From contig WAKY01000124.1 of NCBI GenBank assembly GCA_015523135.1, positions 1 through 10,194 of the forward strand: 10,194 bases of DNA, read 5' to 3'. Under the pieces are notes generated by a model. That model ran no database searches. It saw only the letters and a list, made by a program, of their open reading frames with translations, and was not told the origin of the DNA. The DNA comes from Candidatus Aciduliprofundum sp. GTDB lineage: Archaea; Thermoplasmatota; Thermoplasmata; Thermoplasmatales; Aciduliprofundaceae. Within the stretch, counting starts at the first letter, position 1; each line of letters begins with the position of its first letter. Positions 5,698-10,194 of this stretch are shown here, one piece after another. Position numbers and translations under genes: made by a program.

Positions 5698-7722
5698 TTA
5701 TTTGCGACGGAAATAAATCACTGCTGCAATCGTTATGGCTAGTAAAGGCAAGAATATAGCATTGAACTCTGGCACAGCACTTTGAACTTCGTAATCGCTC
5801 ACAGAATCTTCTGTGGTGATTAGAATATCATTGTTGTTTGTAGCCACTCTTCCAAATTCTGATTCTGAACTCCAGGACATTCTCACTACATTTGTCCAGG
5901 TATGCTGTCCAATTACATCTCCACGCCATAGTAATGTTCCATCAGAGCCACTGAAAATGCGGATGAAAGAATCCTCGTACGGCTCGCCATTAGATAATGC
6001 GGTGGAATAATACATTGTGATTTGTATATCATTTATCCCATCTCCATTCACATCACCTATCATTGCTGCTAAGGTACTCCATGAATGGAAATCGGTGTTT
6101 GAAACTGAGCTATTTACTTGGAAAGTAAGAAGTGTGCTGCCATCTTTTAAAGATATGACTGTTACATTTGCATAAACTCCAGAAGAATCAGCAGTATAAC
6201 CCTGTATGATTACATCCTCTCCATAGCCATCTCCATTTAAATCTGAGAAATATACCGGGTATATTGGTCCCAACGCTGGGTTTATAACATGCTCATAAAT
6301 AACGCTCCAGATAATATTTCCAGTTGCACCATCCAATGCGGTGTAGTTTAGCTTATACCAGTACTCACCCGAAGTCATATTTCCTCCGTATAAAAACAGG
6401 TCATCAATGCCATCCCCATTTATATCTTGCTTTGATAGCATCAAGCCGAAATAATAACTGTACTCTCCGCTTAAGTCCTTTGTATATAGGGTTTGATTGT
6501 CTTTTATGTCAAATGCTACAAGGAGAGTGTAATTTACAAGGAATGCAATATCTCTACTGCCATCTCTATTTAAATCTATTGTATTATATTCTACCGCTCC
6601 TGGTTTTGAGGGATTGAAAGTGTATGTGGGCATGGCATCTTGAATAGGAACCACCTTGTTCCAATCATATCTAGCTATGACATTTCCATCGGCATCTACA
6701 AAGTACACATAGGTTTGGTTGTTATAATAGGTAACAATTTGCAAATCAACCCTGCTATCGTTGTTGTAATCAATGGAGCTTATAACTCCCAAGAAATCAA
6801 AGGGTGAGGATAGATAAACAAATCCGGGTAAGGTTATATTCCAGAGCATACTGCCATCTGTTGCCTCTATTGCCTCGATATTTGTATTTCCCGAGGACTC
6901 GTTTACAAAGATAATATCCGCCCCCTCAAATTCAGTGTGTTCTTGATTGAATCCAAATCCGTTTAAGTTAGTTATATCCATTCCAAAGGACACAAATCCA
7001 CCGCTAGTAAGTGATAACTCCTTTTTCTGCCACGCCACATTGAGGTTGTAATCTAACATTGTTACATTGAGCTCAACAACATTGTGTCCGTAATAATATC
7101 CACTATAGTATCCCAGAATTAGCAACCCCTCTTTGGCCGAGTAGTTGTAATTTTGAATTTTTATCTCTACATAGGACATACTTATTGGTACAGGCCCATA
7201 GGGAGTGTTTATACTTGTTGGTATTTCTATGCCTCTGTAAGATTCATTGCTCAAATCGTTGCCAATTTTATAAATTGATATTCTGTTATTGTCACTATGA
7301 TTTCCGAAAATTACGAACTGGTATAATGCCTCCAAGTTTCCATTGTCATCTATATATGTCACCGAATAAACAGAAGGCTCTACAGGCGGCACAGTATATT
7401 CAACATCCGTGAATTTATTTTGATAAAGCACACTTCCGTCTGCACCACTGAGAAGGATTAAGGTGTATGTGCCAGCTGTGTAATTGTGTATTTCAACGAG
7501 CACATCTGTAACACCATCACCGTTTACATCGTAATGTAGAGAAGTTTTCATACTGTTTCTCGGAGAGTGTAGGCTTGCATCATAGGTTGTATCTATCTTT
7601 GGTTTATATGTCCAAATCTCCTGCGGTGAGAAATTTGTGCTGGAAGCTCTAACAGTCCCAGCTCCAATGGAAATCAATAGCAGGGCAATAACAAATCCGA
7701 TGGCCAAATACTTCCCCCTCAT
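5698..7722 (-). CDS. Secreted FG-GAP/VCBS repeat protein with C-terminal membrane anchor
   Basis: Extracytoplasmic protein of 674 aa with unknown ligand. It starts with a Sec signal peptide (about 1-26: MRGK, hydrophobic core, ASS). Six or more acidic loops of the FG-GAP/VCBS or integrin-type Ca2+ kind follow, such as DVNGDGVTD (65-73), DYNNDSRVD, DLNRDGSRD, DINGDGIDD, DLNGDGYGE and DVNGDGIND. They alternate with PQQ-propeller-like turns (DGSMLW, ATGNIIW, SDGTLLW), so a beta-propeller is likely. The C-terminus has PEF (about 651-653), a transmembrane helix and RRK, a tripartite layout like PEF-CTERM sorting tails. The ATG at 7722 is supported by AAGGTG (7728-7733) and a TATA-like box at 7754-7763. 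It looks monocistronic. An adhesin or surface-layer role is inference. Confidence 0.82.
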   Translation of the reverse strand: MRGKYLAIGFVIALLLISIGAGTVRASSTNFSPQEIWTYKPKIDTTYDASLHSPRNSMKTSLHYDVNGDGVTDVLVEIHNYTAGTYTLILLSGADGSVLYQNKFTDVEYTVPPVEPSVYSVTYIDDNGNLEALYQFVIFGNHSDNNRISIYKIGNDLSNESYRGIEIPTSINTPYGPVPISMSYVEIKIQNYNYSAKEGLLILGYYSGYYYGHNVVELNVTMLDYNLNVAWQKKELSLTSGGFVSFGMDITNLNGFGFNQEHTEFEGADIIFVNESSGNTNIEAIEATDGSMLWNITLPGFVYLSSPFDFLGVISSIDYNNDSRVDLQIVTYYNNQTYVYFVDADGNVIARYDWNKVVPIQDAMPTYTFNPSKPGAVEYNTIDLNRDGSRDIAFLVNYTLLVAFDIKDNQTLYTKDLSGEYSYYFGLMLSKQDINGDGIDDLFLYGGNMTSGEYWYKLNYTALDGATGNIIWSVIYEHVINPALGPIYPVYFSDLNGDGYGEDVIIQGYTADSSGVYANVTVISLKDGSTLLTFQVNSSVSNTDFHSWSTLAAMIGDVNGDGINDIQITMYYSTALSNGEPYEDSFIRIFSGSDGTLLWRGDVIGQHTWTNVVRMSWSSESEFGRVATNNNDILITTEDSVSDYEVQSAVPEFNAIFLPLLAITIAAVIYFRRK

Positions 7723-7753
7723 ATAGACACCTTTTAAATATAAGGATTTTTAG

Positions 7754-7763
7754 TATTTTAAAA
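7754..7763 (-). promoter_or_regulatory. TATA-like box of the FG-GAP protein gene
   Basis: Minus-strand TTTTAAAATA lies about 26 bases before the AAGGTG ribosome site at 7728-7733. It overlaps the last codons of the upstream HTH/Zn-ribbon gene, so the two promoters and coding regions are tightly packed. Confidence 0.4.
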
Positions 7764-8048
7764 TTTTGTTAGAATTTTAAATTTTGGCTCTTCTATCCAA
7801 GTGCTATGACATTTTGGACATTTTTTGGGAATTTTTATCTCTGGCCTGAACTGGTATCCGCATTTTTTGCATCTTGCAGGCATTACCATTAATTTTCCAT
7901 ATTTTTGCGAGCTTGCTATGTGTTTTAAATCCTCCAATACATCCTTCACTCGCATTTCCATAATTTTTGCAATCTCGGAAGGGCTGAGAGCATTATCCTT
8001 GATTAATTCTGCAATTCTTTCTCTCCTTGTTTTCCACTCTTCACTCAA
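7758..8048 (-). CDS. HTH/Zn-ribbon predicted transcriptional regulator (COG3357-like)
   Basis: Small probable DNA- or RNA-binding protein of 96 aa. The N-terminal half (about 6-45) is a helix-turn-helix with RIAELIKDNALSPSEIAKIM; the C-terminal half is a rubredoxin-like zinc ribbon with CKKCG (C60, C63) and CPKC (C77, C80). That HTH-plus-Zn-ribbon layout matches a small archaeal family of predicted regulators. I chose TTG 8048 because GGAGGG (8055-8060) is at the standard 12-base distance. The longer frame up to 8168 is read-through antisense to nothing recognisable and overlaps queH. The first 8 bases overlap the queH stop in TTGAGTGA, so the two are probably translationally coupled. The target is unknown. 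Confidence 0.8.
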   Translation of the reverse strand: MSEEWKTRRERIAELIKDNALSPSEIAKIMEMRVKDVLEDLKHIASSQKYGKLMVMPARCKKCGYQFRPEIKIPKKCPKCHSTWIEEPKFKILTKF

Positions 8049-8589
8049 GCTTATCCCTCCAATACCTATCTGCTTCGCTGTAAATGCAACCACAATAACC
8101 CTGGCGGTAAATTCCCGCTTCCCTTGCCATCCTTTCTCCCTCATCAAACCATTTGCGCATATCCTCATAGTAGAATTTTACCCCAACGTTTTTTCCTATC
8201 CTTTCTCCAATTTCTTTAATAATTTCATGCTTTTGATAGGGAGCAAGGAGAAGTGTAGTGGAGAAAAAATCAAAATTCAACTCTTTTGCCTTGAGGGCAG
8301 TTTTGTACAACCTATCTGCATAGCAGTACTTGCAGCGAAGAACATTGCTCTTCTTGCTCAAAATACTTGCCTTGTATAACCAATCCTCCAATGGATAGGA
8401 GTAATCGTAAATAACCTTCGCATCTATCCTTTCTGTGTATTCTTTAAATGCTTTCAACCTTCTCAAATACTCTCTATATGGCTGTATGTTTGGGTTGTAC
8501 CAGAAAACTGTTATATCATACTTCTTGCTTAAATGCTTGTAAGGGGCCATGAGACAAGGAGCACAGCAAGCGTGTATTAGCATACGCAT
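8041..8589 (-). CDS. queH: Epoxyqueuosine reductase QueH-like (DUF208)
   Basis: Predicted metal/Fe-S reductase of 182 aa. In bacteria QueH removes the epoxide oxygen of epoxyqueuosine in tRNA, the last step of queuosine synthesis, replacing QueG. All family cysteine motifs are visible: HACCAPC near the N-terminus, RCKYCY in the middle and GYCGCIYSE near the C-terminus. NPNIQPYREYLRR, FDFFSTTLLLAPYQKHE and the basic C-terminal half also match. ATG 8589 gives MRMLIHACC, the usual family start; ATG 8583 and TTG 8613 are alternatives. There is no ribosome site, and AT-rich TATA-like sequence lies at 8598-8618, so initiation may be leaderless. It overlaps the HTH/Zn-ribbon gene. In archaea, where archaeosine is the usual deazaguanine, its substrate is uncertain. 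Confidence 0.85.
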   Translation of the reverse strand: MRMLIHACCAPCLMAPYKHLSKKYDITVFWYNPNIQPYREYLRRLKAFKEYTERIDAKVIYDYSYPLEDWLYKASILSKKSNVLRCKYCYADRLYKTALKAKELNFDFFSTTLLLAPYQKHEIIKEIGERIGKNVGVKFYYEDMRKWFDEGERMAREAGIYRQGYCGCIYSEADRYWRDKLE

Positions 8590-8620
8590 AATGGGAGTAA
8601 TTAATTTATGCAATTAATCC

Positions 8621-8667
8621 TTTTGTCACGGTGAAAACTATTAATATTTTTTGTCACATAGAAAACT
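8621..8667. promoter_or_regulatory. Two 19-bp operator-like repeats between divergent genes
   Basis: TTTTGTCAC-N3-GAAAACT occurs at 8621-8639 and 8649-8667, with the 16 non-spacer bases identical and a 28-bp offset. The first copy lies just upstream of the queH promoter region, the second abuts the TATA box of the + gene at the BRE position. Copy one is partly palindromic (TCAC-G-GTGA). Binding by the adjacent winged-helix protein is a fair guess. Confidence 0.6.
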
Positions 8668-8675
8668 TTATATAG
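8667..8675 (+). promoter_or_regulatory. TATA box of the winged-helix regulator gene
   Basis: TTTATATAG follows GAAAAC (BRE-like, and part of the second operator repeat). Transcription is expected near 8696-8697, right at the GGTGAT ribosome site. Confidence 0.6.
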
Positions 8676-8706
8676 GGACACTTTAATATATGGATTGGTG
8701 ATAGAT

Positions 8707-9069
8707 ATGAAATCTGGCGAAATGACAGAAAATGACAAAAAGCTTGCAGAACTCTTGCAAAAAGCTGGATTATCACGCAACGTGGCTAAGACACTGGCGT
8801 ACATGCATAATAGGGATGAAGTTATATCTGTGGAAATAGAGAAAAACACCGGACTTAGGCAACCAGAGGTTAGTATTGCAATGAAATACCTTCGTGAGAA
8901 GGGTTGGATAGTTAAGAGGGACATAAAGAAGGAGGGCAAAGGAAGACCTGTTCATGGATACAAACTTGCAAAGCCATTTCCAAAGATTCTAGAGGAGATA
9001 GAGAAGGAGCTGAGGGGCAAGATAAAGGATATAGAGAACATTATAAAGAATCTCAAGAACTTGTCATAA
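8707..9069 (+). CDS. Winged-helix transcriptional regulator
   Basis: Predicted DNA-binding protein of 120 aa; specific function unknown. Residues about 15-90 form a winged helix: DKKLAELLQKAGLSRNVAKT, then a recognition region NTGLRQPEVSIAMKYLREKGW, and a basic wing KEGKGRPVHGYKL. The C-terminal third (KILEEIEKELRGKIKDIENIIKNL) is a charged helix, likely a dimerising coiled coil. The layout resembles small archaeal MarR/TrmB-like regulators. ATG 8707 is chosen over TTG 8695 and GTG 8698 because those overlap the ribosome site GGTGAT (8697-8702). The gene is divergent from queH and shares the repeated operator-like region, so autoregulation and control of queH are possible. Its 3' end overlaps rpiA by 17 bases. 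Confidence 0.8.
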   Translation: MKSGEMTENDKKLAELLQKAGLSRNVAKTLAYMHNRDEVISVEIEKNTGLRQPEVSIAMKYLREKGWIVKRDIKKEGKGRPVHGYKLAKPFPKILEEIEKELRGKIKDIENIIKNLKNLS

Positions 9070-9733
9070 TCTCTATTTTATCTTTTTTTCCTATTATTAT
9101 TTTGTTTGCCAAACCCACAAATAGTCCTATCTCTACAACTCCCGGTATCTCATCAATCTTTCTCTCTAGCTCTGCAGGATTTTCAATCTTCTCAAATTTA
9201 CAATCTATAATGTAATTGCCGTTATCGGTGATATATGTTTCTCCATTCTTAACCCTAAGTGAGGGGTTGCAGCCTAAAGTGGATAGAACATTCATTGTTC
9301 TCTTGTATCCGAATTTTACAATCTCTATAGGCAAGGGAAAATCTCCGAGAATATTCTTTACTTTACTCTCATCCACAACTATTATCTCATATTTTGAAGC
9401 ATGCGCAATAATCTTCTCCCTAAGAAGAGCTCCCCCTCCACCCTTTATCAAGTTCAAATTTCTATCTACCTCATCGGCACCATCTATGGTTAAATCAATA
9501 ACTTGGTAATCATTAATGCTTCCCAATTTTATTCTCATTTCCTTTGCGAGTTTTTCAGTTGCAATTGATGTAGGTATTCCTATTATATCCAACCCCTCTT
9601 TTACAAGCTCTCCCAATTTGAGAATAGTGTATTTCACAGTAGAGCCAGTGCCTAAGCCCACAACCATTCCGTCTTTTATGTACTCCACCGCTTTCTCTCC
9701 CGCCTTTCTTTTTAATTCTTCCCTCAGCTCCAT
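9053..9733 (-). CDS. rpiA: Ribose-5-phosphate isomerase A
   Basis: Cytosolic enzyme interconverting ribose-5-phosphate and ribulose-5-phosphate, supplying ribose for nucleotides; in archaea it typically connects to the ribulose-monophosphate route. The 226-aa length is normal. Motifs: phosphate-binding GLGTGST (27-33), PTSIAT (54-59), catalytic DGADE (84-88), KGGGGALLREK (97-107) with the general-base Glu, and VDESK (119-123). ATG 9733 has GGAGGG (9740-9745) at the standard 12-base distance. Its start overlaps the upstream winged-helix gene by 10 bases (ATGGAGCTGA), so the two are likely co-translated. The 3' end runs 17 bases into the convergent regulator gene. No terminator is evident. Confidence 0.95.
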   Translation of the reverse strand: MELREELKRKAGEKAVEYIKDGMVVGLGTGSTVKYTILKLGELVKEGLDIIGIPTSIATEKLAKEMRIKLGSINDYQVIDLTIDGADEVDRNLNLIKGGGGALLREKIIAHASKYEIIVVDESKVKNILGDFPLPIEIVKFGYKRTMNVLSTLGCNPSLRVKNGETYITDNGNYIIDCKFEKIENPAELERKIDEIPGVVEIGLFVGLANKIIIGKKDKIEIMTSS

Positions 9734-10194
9734 ACTCTTCCCTCCAAAATTGTTCTGAGGGGAGATATGTAAATGCCCAATGTGAAGTTTTCTATGCCAG
9801 CGAGCCTAATTGTTAGTTCATAGTTATAAGTACCTATCACCTCAACGTTGTATCCTCTCTTCTCAATTTTTTCAATGAATCTCTTTTTGAAATCCATACC
9901 AAGGGCATCGTACTTCTCAATCTTCTCATAAAAATTATCATTCAAGCATATTAATCTCTTTGTGCCCTTCATCTCCTCTAAAACTCCAAGGGCGCGAAGC
10001 TCCTTAACAATTCTGTATGCTGTTGCTTTACTCACATGCCTGTATAAGAAGGGCATATCTCTGCATCTCTCTCTGAGAGAATTCACAATTAGCCAACCGC
10101 TCTTGGTATTTAGCAACGCGAATAGAGGAATATCCTCTTCCATAATCAGCTCGGATGGATAGAACAATTTCTTTTTGTATTCTCTCTTCTCCAC
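9724..10194 (-). CDS. Winged-helix domain protein (possibly partial at the window edge)
   Basis: Product of unknown function, at least 156 aa. The region about 23-85 looks like a winged helix: PLFALLNTKSGWLIVNSLRERCRDM, then a recognition-type segment VSKATAYRIVKELRALGVLEE. The C-terminal part (about 100-156) is mixed alpha/beta with no motif I know. The frame reaches the last base of the window with a GTG, so the true start may be there or beyond; no ribosome site can be checked. It overlaps rpiA by 10 bases, suggesting an operon, but does not show what it regulates. A transcriptional regulator is the simplest reading. Confidence 0.65.
   Translation of the reverse strand: MEKREYKKKLFYPSELIMEEDIPLFALLNTKSGWLIVNSLRERCRDMPFLYRHVSKATAYRIVKELRALGVLEEMKGTKRLICLNDNFYEKIEKYDALGMDFKKRFIEKIEKRGYNVEVIGTYNYELTIRLAGIENFTLGIYISPLRTILEGRVWS

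Noticed and set aside
8049..8168. N-terminal extension of the HTH/Zn-ribbon gene.
   Set aside because: It lies wholly inside queH in another frame, lacks family resemblance, and a TTG with a strong SD exists at 8048.
7825..8379. Long plus-strand frame opposite queH and the HTH/Zn-ribbon gene.
   Set aside because: It is an antisense shadow of two genes with intact family motifs, and has no recognisable domain or start site.

Overview
The window reads as archaeal and most likely euryarchaeal/Thermoplasmatota; an Aciduliprofundum-like (DHVE2) moderate thermophile is my best guess, but this is inference. The evidence is AT-rich promoters with TATA boxes about 26 nt from the inferred start sites, Shine-Dalgarno sites matching GGAGGTGAT at a nearly fixed distance, a likely leaderless gene (trkA), two pilins with class III (type IV-pilin-like) signal peptides, an archaeal Obg/Ygr210-type GTPase, an HTH/Zn-ribbon regulator, and a candidate H/ACA guide RNA.

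Layout: 1-48 tail of an upstream gene; 42-1244 Obg-like GTPase; 1318-1767 small SHOCT-like membrane protein (+). Convergent with it, 2794-1762 (-) is a two-gene pilin operon. A divergent promoter region (2795-2991) separates the pilins from trkA-trkH (+, 2992-5047), a K+ uptake pair. The 650-base gap at 5048-5697 has no convincing protein gene. Its first 135 bases encode, on the minus strand, a two-hairpin H/ACA-type guide RNA with its own TATA box; the rest holds phased tandem and inverted repeats. Then come a secreted, membrane-anchored FG-GAP/VCBS repeat protein (-, 7722-5698), an HTH/Zn-ribbon regulator (-, 8048-7758) overlapping the end of queH (-, 8589-8041), a divergent winged-helix regulator (+, 8707-9069), rpiA (-, 9733-9053), and a winged-helix protein at the window edge (-, 10194-9724).

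How they fit: TrkA gates TrkH by sensing nucleotides. The pilins and the FG-GAP protein are surface components sharing acidic Asn/Asp loops that suggest Ca2+ use outside the cell. QueH and its overlapping regulator appear co-translated, and the queH/HTH intergenic region carries two copies of a 19-bp motif, one next to each promoter.

The most notable item is the H/ACA RNA. Its 3' hairpin has a K-loop, a 6-7 bp upper stem, a bipartite pocket, an 8-bp lower stem and an AUA box, and the pocket matches helix 69 of 23S rRNA so as to select the U at E. coli position 1915. The rRNA sequence used for this comparison is recalled, not computed.
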